Assembly (NCBI GenBank): GCA_030685235.1
Contig: MU839091.1
Span: 62,001-126,000, forward strand
Direction: 5' to 3'
Length of the DNA: 64,000 nucleotides
From: Copromyces sp. CBS 386.78
Taxonomy: Eukaryota > Ascomycota > Sordariomycetes > Sordariales > Sordariaceae
Of the stretch, positions 11,577 through 22,690 are shown piece by piece; within the stretch, counting starts at the first letter, position 1, and every line of letters starts with the position of its first letter. Both the position numbers and the translations under genes were made by a program. The notes under the pieces were generated by a model. That model saw nothing but the letters and a program-made list of their open reading frames with translations, was not told the DNA's origin and ran no database searches.

Positions 11577-14500
11577 GGACGAGATGAATCTTTTTCTTTT
11601 TCTTGTTTGTTTTGGAGACATGGATTTCCTAGCTCCAGGTAGTTTGTGACGATTGCCTTAGTTCAGTACATAGGAAGCCATCTTGTATTTCGGTCACTGC
11701 GTTGCACGTTCATCCTTGATATTCACTTCGGTATCGAGACTCGTGAATACCTCTCTTAGCTACCTAGGGATTGGCTTGATGTCGGCCTTGCGTCGACCTG
11801 TTTACACGCTTTTTGTAACCTTTGCCTATGTAGCAGGTTTGTTCTCAGCATCCAGCTAGATCGCCAGCGTTGCTAACAGTTACATAGCTCCCGAGCAACT
11901 CGCAAGACTTATCAGGCAGTATATCCTTACTACCTCTTACAGAGCTTGAGGCAAATCCTTCAAACACACCGAGTGTAACTTACCTGCGCGCTTCTCGGTC
12001 TATCTTACCCCAGGATCTTTCGGTCCATGCCCACTGTCAATTTCGAGAACGATATCGTCACAGCTCATCCACCTTTATACGCCAGGTGTTCTACGCCCTT
12101 CACGGCCTGACAGAAGGCCGTAATGCTCCTAGTAATAGTCACAACAAAGTCACGGGTACACGTATGTGTAGATATGCCTCCAAGTACTTGAACAGTACGT
12201 ACCTCCGGCTTTGGGAGACACTACCCGTCACTCCCCGGATGAGTGACTAAATGACTGACCGGCCACAGTCAGTTGATGCGACTCATTCCTATGAAACTTT
12301 ATATTTGCTTTTTCTAGCAGACACACCGTCACAACCAAGTAGAGGCATGGTCAGGTAACGACGGCAAACAGCAGGACAGCGAGATCCGGTTTCCCCGTCT
12401 CATCTTTTCATCAACTCAGCCATGACTTGTCAACTTACACTGCATGGGTAGTGTCGTCTTGGTAGACTGGTAGCTACACACGGTGTTACTGCCCGGTTAT
12501 CTTCCCAGGTGATAGTGTCCTGCAATGATGGGAGGTGCAGGAGGTGGTGTACCTGTTCGTGCATGAGGGGTGAGTTGTGAAGAAGGTGGTGGTCATGACT
12601 GTTCAGGAAGAAAGTGTGGGTGAAGTGAGGTATTGGAGCCCAAATGTAGTCGTTCAACAAAGGTACTTGCTTTCCCACATTCTCAAATCTCAATTGGCGT
12701 TGGCAGATGAGGTTGGATGGGATGGAGTGGTCGACCAGAATCGATAGTCAGCCCCTTGCCATCAACAGTCAAAGCCTCATCTACACTGACTGCGTGAATC
12801 CTATTCGTTGTGTTGATTATTCCTTGTCGCTTTTACTCAGTGTGTATATGGCGAGTATGAATACATGGAAGCAGAGCGGCTCGCAAGAACAAAACCAACA
12901 AAACGTGAAATGGAAGTGTCACTTGCAGATCGTCGTTCAATGTTGCTCGGTCAAGGAAGTCTTTGGCCATTGTCAACAAGTCGGCCTCTGCCACATACAC
13001 TCTGTACCATCATGAACCGGACAATAACAGCATCAAGGATGTCTTTCCTATTCACGTTCAGTAACGCTTGCCTCACCCACTCAATGTGGCAAAGAAATAT
13101 GCGCCTATCCTCAGGATAGCTGCGCCTACCTGGCAGCCAGCTAGGCAACAGCAACAATAAAGCAACACGACGACGACGATCACGGGCCTACAGGTTGGTG
13201 AGATGCCAAAGTCTTAACGTGACCTGCAGTACATCAGTCGCTGATCACTTGTCCCCCACGAAGAGACACACAACCATCACCACTCACTTGTTGTCTGCGG
13301 CAGCAGCATTGCTCAGCTCGCCAACCGATGCAGCCAACAAGATCCGTCCATTCCAGTCCCGAACACGGCAGGCCAAAGTTGCAGCCAAAAACCGGTATGG
13401 TATTGAGTGTATATACCTAATACTCGACCGGTTGCTGAAACAATGGAAACGAAGCTCCCTCGTTCCTTCTCCTCCCCTCAACTCAGGGATCCCATGACCT
13501 GCTCCTTCCCACTAGGCCAATATCACGCAAGCAAAAACCTCCTCAAGTGAAGGAACGAGATCCGGAGCACTTGCTCTGTTTGTGGTCTAGTGAAGGAGAG
13601 AGGGGGGGGAAAGAGGAAAGATCCGATCCGTGAGTCAAGATGACCTGTCAACTTGTCGGGTAGCATCCTTCCTTATGCGAAGTTGACAAGCCGTCCCTTA
13701 GACATCTCAACACGAGATTGCGCTTGCTCAAACATCCACATGACAGACAGACATGCGTTGACAGCCTGACAGGGTTCTTTGACAGATACTGACCTTTCGT
13801 GTCTTCCAGTTGGCATGACTGGTCATGGACATGTCCAGTCGATGAGGGTTGGGCCAGCGTCTATCAACGGCGCTACCTTCCTCCCCTGATAGGATTGGAA
13901 ATGGGCATCTGTGCAAAATCGCCGTTTTTCTTTTTCTTCTCTCCCCGGGCAGCGATGGCCCATATATCTCGACTGGCCGTGCCGCGCCGTACCGAAATAG
14001 TATGCGGATGGCAGTTTCCCCCTAGAACAGCACAATCCCCAGTCGCAGTTCCTCTTCCAGGTCCACTCCACCCCGATCTCTTTCGGACTGCATTGAGATG
14101 GAAATCGGTAGCACGCCGTTCCGGTGCCGTAGTTCATATTACTCCCGCCTGCCGAGTCCATCATCGCCATCATTTTACCATCATTATGATCCGATTTTTT
14201 CGGCAGGGCACCCGCCACCACTGCCAAACATCGCCAACTTCAGTCATCAACTGAAGCAACGACAGCGACGACAAACGTTCCATCTTCGCGATCTGCCTGC
14301 CATCACAGAGTGTCTATCACTAAAGAAAAGAAAGAAGGATACGTTACCATTGAACCATGAACCTGGCTTTAAGGGTAGCCTGTCCAGTCCAAAGTCCTTG
14401 TCAGGCCGCAGGGCGCATTCCATTTTCCGGGGATCTGCCAACGCCACCGTCAACCCGAAGCAAGCAATCGAATCAGGAAAAGCAGCAAAATGCATACAGG

Positions 14501-15330
14501 AAGACGGGGGACCCTGGCATGGCATGCCAAAGGTTTCACCACCTTCACCACCAACGGACAACCATCACCACCCTGCTTACAACCCATCCAGTGTCGATGC
14601 AGTAGTAGCAACAGTCAAACTTTATCAACCAAGCAGCTGGACGGCAAGGCTACAGAGATGGAATCTCCTCCCCTCGGATCGGGCTTGCAGGCTGTGAACC
14701 TAGCCAACGGACCGGTCGGACGGATGGACGCCATGTGGGATGAAATTGAGACTACCTACCTTGTAGTTATTGAGAAATGACCGATGATACAGTGGCAGAG
14801 CGAGGGGGTAGGCGCTTGCTTCTTGCTTCTCTTTGCTACTGCCACACACTATACACCTACGCCGTAGTTACACGCATGATGTATTCCCCTCTTGCTGCGC
14901 GGTTGCGCGGTTAAGATTGGGGAATGACAAGGGCAAGTTATCAAGTGCCCAAAAAGTGCCAACAGATGCACGTCAAGGTGAGACAGACACAGGTCCGTTG
15001 GTTGGGTGAGTTTGGGAAGTTGGGGACTCGGGGACGATGAGCCTGCATTTCCATTGCCCTGCCTGCCACTTGCCATGCCACTGCCCTGCCTTGAATACCC
15101 TGAAGTCGCCGATCCGGGTGAATGGGTCCGTGATATAAAACAGAAAGTTTGTGCCGAGACCAAGTATCCCCGGATCGAGAAACGAACGAACGTAAGGGTG
15201 TGGGTAGATTCGGTTATCGAAAACCAAAAAAACCACTAACATAACTCGCTTCTGTCTAAAAAGCTGTGCCACCCCGAATCAATACGTCAAGAACTAACCA
15301 TCGTTCTTGGTTGAGTGTTGCCCCCCATTG

Positions 15331-15360
15331 TTTGTTGTCGTTGTTGTTATTGTTGTTGTT
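15331..15360. repeat. GTT-type microsatellite
   Basis: Imperfect GTT/GTC/ATT trinucleotide run in the gene desert. Simple repeat only. Confidence 0.6.
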
Positions 15361-17409
15361 AAGACGTGCTGTGTCAGAATCAGCGTCATTCGGCCCGCTC
15401 CAAAAAAAGGCGAGTCTGCGATAGGCGTCATCATCATGATATCACAGACCAGCTAGTAGTATAGGTGTTCTGTTCGGCTGTCGTCCTTGCTCATGGTCAT
15501 CTCACAAGGTCGAATGTGAATCTCAAGAATGTGTGCCATGAAATGCGATCGATTCAAGAAATCCCATCCGGGCCGTCATCATCGAGCCATTTTCTTCCCA
15601 CCCGGACAGTTTCGGAAAACGCCACGATTTAGATCAATGCTGGTTTGTTTGTTAGTGCGAGACTCGCAACCTCTTCAGACCAAGAAGGGATTCTGGCGCT
15701 CCTATTGGACCAAACTACTCCAAGACCCGGCTAAGATTAAGAACGACGGTTAATCGTATCCCGCACACATGCCACCAAAACTTGACTCCATTCCCAGCGG
15801 GCAATAACGAACCAAATGCTTTTCAGGCCAGAAGTCCCGCCTAGCCAGCCTGAAAGTGGTGAAGGTGCACTTTGTAGGTACCGAGCTAACGAATAAACCA
15901 GGGGTGATGTGTAGATTCGATCATGTTTGTTTCCGCACTGGCCAATCACATCCCATCCTTCCTTTTCTGGGCATCTGCTAAAGGTAACCTTATGAGTTAT
16001 GGCAACCAAAGGGTAACCAAAGGGTTTCCTGTGTCAGGGGCCGGGCTTTCTTCCTTCTGCACTTCTTCCTTTTCATTTTCTTTTGGACATGACAGGCACC
16101 CGTTCGCCAGGTTGTTGGGAAAACACCGGCATAATGTAACCATCCAACAACGCTACAATGATGGGCATCGTAGCATTCGATTCAGACAAACTCCCCGCAA
16201 CCATTCACATTTCGACATTAGATGGATTGGTGATAACCTCACGGCAGCTGCTGGTTTCGGTTTGTGATGGTTGGTTGTTGTAGTAGAAGTAGGATCTTGG
16301 CGTCGATTCGAACCAGATTCCAAGTCTCTCTCTGTTGCTTTTTCTCTTTCTTTCCTTTCCCCTTCTTTTTTACGGCACATTGCCCACGGAGCCCTCTTTC
16401 TCTCAGTTTGCTTCGTTTTTTTTCACCCATTCCTTCAATCTGCCCCTCCCAGTGCGTCCCTCCATTCCCTCCACTCCACTCCACTGCCACTGCCTCCCTC
16501 CCTCCTCACGAGTGAGCATCAGCACTGTGAGAGCGAAAAGGATCTTTGCTTTTTCCTTACCCTTCCCAGGGAAAAGCTTTGTGGTTGACGAATGATTGAT
16601 CACCGGACATTTTTTTCGAGCGTGCTTGCTGCTGGCTGCATGAGCCAGCCCGTCCGTCCGTCCCCCCAATTCAATCCCAATCGGTTATTTGTTTTCTTGG
16701 GAGCTTGGATCTCGCACAATCCCACTAAGGTCGGCTTTGGTGAGGTGATTCGGTTCTCACCGGCCGGTGCGAGTACACTATATACAGTGAAGCATGTGCA
16801 GCTGGGTATTGTTTCCTGTTAACTTCCTTTTTAGCACTGGTGAATGTCTTGATGAATGAGAATGTATACATGATGTCCTTCTTTCTTGTGTTTCTCCTCT
16901 TGGCTCTGCTTTCTACCGGGAACAGAGTGTAGGGGCGCATTCATCTGAAGTCGACAAATGACTGTTGCCATCTCTTCGGAAGAAGGGAGACTTTCTGGAT
17001 GTGATGGAGAAAGAGGCAGGCTCTTCAAGCGGAACGGAGCTGAGTCCGAAGCCTTTTTCTTCCTTCTCCGTAATGTCTGGGAAAGTCACACAAGCCTTTC
17101 CGTCCAGCGCCTCATTCTCCATTGTGTCCTCATTATGCCTTCTCAAGATCGTGTTTTGAGATGTCAATAGACTGATGTAACACGGGGTTTGTTGTTTGTG
17201 AGAAACTGGACTGTATGGTAATTCACGTTACGGGCATGTGAAAACACAGTGGTGAAACGTAAGATACGGTGTCAGTCGGCATTACGTACTTGAAACCGTA
17301 AGGTAAGAAATCAAGACCGCAAGATGTATTGAAAGGAAAAAAAGATGGCAAAGCCCGGCAGAAAGAGCAAAAGGAGGAATGAAGGACTGGACTTGAGGAA
17401 GGAATGAGC

Positions 17410-17452
17410 AAAAAAAAAAAAAAAAAAAGAAAGAAAGAAAGAAAAAGAAAGG
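17410..17452. repeat. Poly(A) followed by GAAA microsatellite
   Basis: Nineteen consecutive A (17410-17428) are followed by imperfect GAAA units. This is a simple sequence repeat in non-coding DNA. Confidence 0.85.
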
Positions 17453-18794
17453 ATAGATCCCTGCATGATAAGATTATTCTAAGCGACTCCAAGAAGAGAG
17501 GAAGTCAACACTGAACCCAGAAGGTAGGTATTCCCCAGCAAATTCAAGCTGCCACATTGATCTCACGGCGGGAAAGGTTCCCGATCTAAGAAGATGAGAA
17601 AAAGCAAAGCACTGAGAAGACTAAAGGACAGAAACGAGCGAGCGCCCAGGCTAAACAGCACACTAGTAACTACCCAGCGATCAAAGCCGGTACAGTGCGA
17701 TCTCACCTAATGAGCCGAAGAGATCTGACACAACGCAGTGAGATGGTAACGAAAGAAAAGGACGAACGGACGTAGAGGACGGTACTGAAGTGGCCCAGTG
17801 TAGTAGCTTTGCTGCGGTGTCAATGTCAAATGTCAATACTGCCGCCGTAGTGTAGTAGATTGATGGGCCATCGATGACAGTAGCAAGGGGCGAGCCGGGG
17901 CCGAATTTGAAGCGAGGCGGACGACGACGACAGCGGAAATCGACTACATGCCGGCCATCACAGCGAACAACCGACAAACGATGGGCGGCAAGACATTGAC
18001 GTTGCTCCACAACGAACTGGGGAAAGGGAAACTTTGAATCACACGAACCATATGTATGCTATTCCACGCAAGCACAGGAACGGCGTCTTTTGGGTTCCCC
18101 ATCCATACCCTTGTTTTGGCAGGGCAAGCGGGAGTATCCTTTTCGTTGCCCAATTGTGAGCTGTTTTTCGCATCTGTCATTGTCTGTCAGTCAGGGCGCG
18201 TGAGCGGCAGTGTCAAAATGTCGAGTGTCAAAACGAGGGTTAAGTGTCATTGTCGCAGCATGTCTGTGCACATGAGGTGCTTCCAGGCGCATACATACTT
18301 GGCTGTCACCTGTGCCTTAATAAGTACCAATTGTCCTGACGACAACGACCTTGACCGAACCACAGCGGCGAACCAGGAGCCCGAATTCTTCCTCTCCAGT
18401 CTTGTCGGTTTCAAGGACCACCTTCCCACGGTGATGTCATTCCGTCAGTCACACCGTGACTCCAACCCGATAGGCCTGGGAGCATGGGTGGCCGAGAATG
18501 TCACATTGGGAAAAGATTCCATAGATGGGAGGGGTCCTGGAGAAAAGGATCGCTGTGGATTAGAGCCAAGGAAAGGGTTGCGCATACCACCTCCCACCAC
18601 CGTAAAATACTACCGAGAAGCCCAGAGGAGCAGGTGCCAGTCGCCAGCAGCAGTTGCATTGAATGGAACCACAGACGCCATGCCATGGGATATGGAAGGA
18701 CCGTTCATAGTGTACTTCGTGGTAACAACGATGGCGTAACGTCTCGAATGTGTAGAGGTACTCGAGATGAGAAGGCGAAGGGGGGAGGGTGAAG

Positions 18795-18797
18795 TTA
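18795..18797. repeat. Target-site duplication TTA, left copy
   Basis: TTA directly abuts the left inverted terminus; the same trinucleotide in direct orientation follows the right terminus at 22688-22690. Three bp with sequence TTA suits PIF/Harbinger integration. Confidence 0.75.
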
Positions 18798-18821
18798 GGG
18801 CGTGATCGTTTTCTCGGAAAT
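18798..18821 (+). repeat. Left terminal inverted repeat, 24 bp
   Basis: Exact reverse complement of 22664-22687. It begins GGGCGTG and ends CGGAAAT. The CGGAAAT heptamer recurs in both subterminal regions. Confidence 0.9.
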
Positions 18822-19176
18822 CGACCTGGAAATAGGCTTTCGGAAATGAGATTTCCGCAGGGCCAGCTGGCCTATTCGGAAATGGATTTTAGCGGCAAAT
18901 TCCGTTCAATTATAGGTCTGCTAGATCGTGGCCAAGACCATTTCCGAAGGCATTTCCAGAACCTATTCGAATACTCAAGAAATCCAGATTTTCAGATTTC
19001 TAGTATTAAGCACGTAAATCGACTAGATTATTACGTAAATAAATATTGACTAGTATTTATTATCGTAAAATCGTACCTTTCTCCCCAATTACGCACACCC
19101 TTCTTATATTCTTTTACAACGAAGTTAAACCTCTTTTTTTACCTTAAAATCTACCCTTCCAATTCGTTTAGTAATA

Positions 19177-20400
19177 ATGGCCGAATCCCAAAATAATAAT
19201 AATAACTCCCAACTAAGGGATTCCCAATTACTATCCTAGCCCAGCCAATATTACCTCCCTTCTACTCAACCAGCCCCCTCTTTACTTACTCTATCAATTT
19301 TTACTATTATTTCCCAATCTAAATCCTAATCCCAATCCTCTCAACGGGTTAACGTAAGGAAGGGTAAAATTAAGAAGAAAAGTTAGGTATAGAAAAATAA
19401 ATAGGAGATTGCCTTATTAACCCTACTAAAAAGCGCCGTCGACTAAGGCTTTACTTCCTAAAACGGGTATAAAGAGTAAATATATAATAATATTATCGAC
19501 GAAATAATAAAGTAATTTACTAATAGCCCTAATATCGACTAAATATATAATAAAATTAATTACTTTTATTATAAATAGCGTACTTAGGTCTAACTTAAGA
19601 ACGTATATATATTTAAGTTCGGATTTAATCCTAAAATTAGTACTATTACTACAACCGACGACGTTTAAAATATTATTATCGAAGTAAATATTAACCGGCA
19701 TTAATAAATAGTAAATAGGGACGAACAACTAACTAGAGGTTTAAAAGCATATAAAAATATTACCTAATTCAGAAATAAGGGTTTAACCTACTATAAACTT
19801 ATAGAAGAAGCTTTCGTAGGTGACTAAGGTACTACGGGCAAATATATTAAAACCCTAGGCGCGTTACTAAACGCTAGAGAAATAATAGTTGCTCTACCTC
19901 TTAATCTCCTTATTTTTAATTTTAAGGACGATAAGGATCTACTAATCCTAATTTATATTCGTAATAAGAATAAGAGGAAAGTTCCTACTACCGACTTTAA
20001 TCCTAAGAAGAAAAAGAGGAAGAGTACGGGTAATATTATCGTCGAAAGTATTTGTATTCTTACTAAAGCTATATAGGATAATAGCCCTACCCCTATCGCG
20101 CCTACGGCTAATATATAGTTCGATTGCACTCTTAGACTATTTTACAATTATTGGGAGGATAAAGTCGAAGAGGAAGTTGCGGAATATACGTTTCGTAAAT
20201 AAGAGGAATCGGATATAAAGGCGAAATAGTTTATAAGTTTATCCGATAATAAAAGGAGGGTATACTTTCGTAAGATTAAGAAAAAAATTAATATTAAAGA
20301 ATTAAATAGGAAAATAAAAGCGAAAAGGTTAAGGTTATTATACGAAAGGGAGATTAATAGAGTTAGAAATATCCCTATCGACCCTATACTATAATTTAAC
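19177..20400 (+). pseudogene. RIP-ruined ORF inside the transposon, plus strand
   Basis: From the ATG at 19177 (MAESQNNNNNS) a lysine-rich reading frame can be followed piecewise to about 20.4 kb, broken by many TAG/TAA codons that look like C-to-T or G-to-A changes. A stretch such as KKKKRKSTGN and an acidic block are visible. In PIF/Harbinger elements a second gene encodes a Myb/SANT-like DNA-binding partner of the transposase, and this position and charge would suit that, but no Myb signature survives. Function is an inference from context. Confidence 0.4.
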
Positions 20401-20901
20401 TTAATATTATATTTAGACTTCTAAAATTATAGCGCTATTAATAATATAATTTATAAAGTAAGCGGGGGATTTGTAGTAGGATATAGGGCGACCCCAGATT
20501 TTCATATCTTATTTTTCTTATATATTTTTTTAATACCGAAATTAAATTACTAAAAAAAATCGTATATATATAAAAAAAATACCGTTGCGATCGCTAAATT
20601 AAACTGAATCAATACATTTAATCAACATTAAAATTACTTTAAATTTATAGGAAATATAAGTACGTAAAATAGTATTATAATTTTTATAAATAGGGATAGT
20701 AGGAAACTAAGACAACGCTAATATAATTTAATATATTAAATATATTCATTTAAAATCCAAAATATTTTATATACTTCTAATATTTATACTCGATTTCAAA
20801 TACTCGATCTTTTATACTCTCTAAGAAATAAATCTAGCGATTTCAATTTATAGCCAAATAAATACAATTTTACTAAATTTACTCAATTTGAAGGGTAGTT
20901 T

Positions 20902-20925
20902 AGGTACTAGGTACTAGGTACTAAA
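20902..20925. repeat. Short tandem repeat GGTACTA
   Basis: About three copies of a 7-bp unit (TAGGTAC) in the AT-rich transposon interior. Confidence 0.6.
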
Positions 20926-21349
20926 TTATATTATTTATTCGATAATTTTAATTTCGTAAATTAATTCTCCTCCTCTCCTTTCTTCTCTCTACTATTAAAT
21001 TAAACCTCCTCAATTAAATTCTACCCTTTATATACTTCTATATCTCTCCCCTCTTTTTAAACTCTTTATAATAATTATTCTATATCCGCTTTATAATATA
21101 ATTATAATATTAAATTATATATTTAAACGCGCCGCCGTTAAATTTAATATCTATAAAATTATTACTTTCTATAATATACCCTACGCTTACCTCCCCTCCT
21201 TATAATATAATATTCGAATTAATAATTAAACGTCCCTCTCTCTCTAATACCTTCGTAAAACTTATATCCTTATCTATTATAATATTATATTATTTATTAA
21301 AAAAGTTGTTATATTCGAATAATTAATTTAATACCCCTACTATTATAAA

Positions 21350-22000
21350 ATAACCTTTACTTATATATTTATTATTAATTAGGGTACGCAACGATAAATT
21401 TTAAAGGTCCCTTTAAACCGCCCGATAGTCTTTTCGACGATAATTTAAATTATACTATAGCGGAAGTTATATAATTCTTAATATATAGCTAGTTTAAGCC
21501 CTACCTTTACGCTCTCTTATAAATAATACCGTATACTATAGTACGGCACGAGCAATCTCGAACTATAATTATACCCGGCATTAGTAAAATAAAACTAATT
21601 TTAGAGGATACGAAACCTATTACGACCCTTCTAAGTAAAAACGTTATTTAAAACCTTTATATTGTTAATAGAGCCCTCCCAATTAAGAAATATATATAAT
21701 AACCAACTGCTAAAATCGTACGTAATAAGTACGTTAATCGAATAATTACCTTTATAATTACGCTACAGTTTCGCCTCGTCTAAATTAGGTCGTACTTCGA
21801 AATAAAATTTATCGAGCGCTCCCAATACTCTACGAAAGTAGGGAAAGAATTTCGGGTCCGCCTTAACCTTATAGAGTATACGAAGCTCTAGTAGTCGAAT
21901 CTTATACCTAGTAAAGACTAATAATAAATCTAGAATATTATAAAACACCCTAATTTACTAATAAATTAATATTAGCTATATATTTTATATTTATACCGTC
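21350..22000 (-). pseudogene. Harbinger-type DDE transposase remnant
   Basis: The minus strand retains a broken frame with three blocks in the right order and spacing. Block 1 is PKFFPYFRRVLGALD near 21.8 kb, the first catalytic Asp context. Block 2 is NAGYNYSSRLLVPYY near 21.56 kb, where the family has D-A-G-Y. Block 3 is SKRLSGGLKGPLKF near 21.43 kb, where the family has E-R-x-F-G. Asp to Asn in block 2 and Glu to Lys in block 3 are G-to-A changes on this strand, exactly the RIP transition, so two of the three catalytic acids are lost. Several in-frame stops also interrupt it. The longest surviving open piece is 21948-21763. Confidence 0.72.
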
Positions 22001-22385
22001 ACTAACCTCGAAATAGTATCACTACTATAACTAAGCAAGTAGGCAGCGAGACGAAACGTTATACCTTATACAATTATAAAAATAAAGTACAACAATTTCT
22101 CTTATATAAATATATACTTCGTACCGTATAGAGCCCTATACTCCTCTAATTAAATTAATAAAGTATAAAATGTACGCTAACTTATACGTAATAATATTTT
22201 AAATCGATTTAAATACCTAATAAAAAACTCTTTCGTTATAAAGAACCTTCGCCACCTATATAAATTTATAAGTACCTAGGGTACCTATAAAATAAGGCGG
22301 CTTATTAAAAAGATTAGTACAGTTACTAGTATACGTTTATATATTAATCGCTATCGTCGCTATTGAACGAAGGCGTTATAATCTA

Positions 22386-22412
22386 TAGTATTAATAGTAT
22401 TAATAGTATTAA
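22386..22412. repeat. Three tandem 9-bp AGTATTAAT units
   Basis: Short AT-rich tandem repeat near the right end of the RIP-mutated interior. Confidence 0.65.
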
Positions 22413-22663
22413 GGTCGCTATTAGACGTTACGTGCGTATAAAAAAGTGGAAATTTTGGATTTCCGGGTCGATTTCTAGAGATTTTTATAGCGGAAACTAG
22501 CCCAATTGATTTCAGAAAGAATTTAATTATTTAATTGGCTAGGATGTAAATGTGGGGACTGGGAATTCCAGGAGCCAGTTTTGGTGCGATTTCTAGGCGG
22601 AAATGTTCCAGTTCATTCCGAACGGATCCTGGAAATTCTGGCTTGGAAGGCTTCCGAGTGCCC

Positions 22664-22687
22664 ATTTCCGAGAAAACGATCACGCCC
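22664..22687 (-). repeat. Right terminal inverted repeat, 24 bp
   Basis: Reverse complement of the left terminus at 18798-18821, perfect over 24 bp and followed by the TTA duplication. Confidence 0.9.
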
Positions 22688-22690
22688 TTA

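Larger units (their letters stand above)
11577..18797. other. Gene desert, left part
   Basis: About 7.2 kb without a recognisable gene. Composition is ordinary, not RIP-like. It holds simple repeats and pyrimidine-rich tracts (for example 16324-16510), and many chance open frames up to 227 codons (18056-18739) with no family signature, biased composition and no convincing splice partners. Long untranslated or non-coding transcripts cannot be excluded. Confidence 0.5.
18798..22687. mobile_element. RIP-mutated PIF/Harbinger-type DNA transposon (3890 bp)
   Basis: The ends are inverted copies: GGGCGTGATCGTTTTCTCGG followed by AAAT at 18798-18821, and its exact reverse complement at 22664-22687 (24 bp perfect). 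The trinucleotide TTA flanks both sides (18795-18797 and 22688-22690), the 3-bp TWA target duplication expected of PIF/Harbinger. The interior, about 18.98-22.5 kb, is extremely AT-rich, packed with TA and stop codons and poor in CA/TG dinucleotides, as RIP produces. The terminal 150-190 bp keep normal composition. A minus-strand relic (about 22.0-21.35 kb) still resembles a Harbinger DDE transposase, and a plus-strand relic (about 19.2-20.4 kb) may be the second Harbinger gene. The element is certainly inactive. Confidence 0.87.

Noticed and set aside
13799..14697. Overlapping plus-strand frames of 151 and 199 codons
   Set aside because: Pro/Ser/His-rich, mutually overlapping, no similarity recognised and no splice-supported model.
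18056..18739. Open frame of 227 codons just left of the transposon
   Set aside because: No family signature, unusual composition, no convincing partner exons; chance length is plausible in GC-normal DNA.
18795..22690. hAT or Tc1/mariner assignment for the large transposon
   Set aside because: The flanking duplication is 3 bp (TTA), not 8 bp or TA, and the transposase remnant resembles Harbinger.
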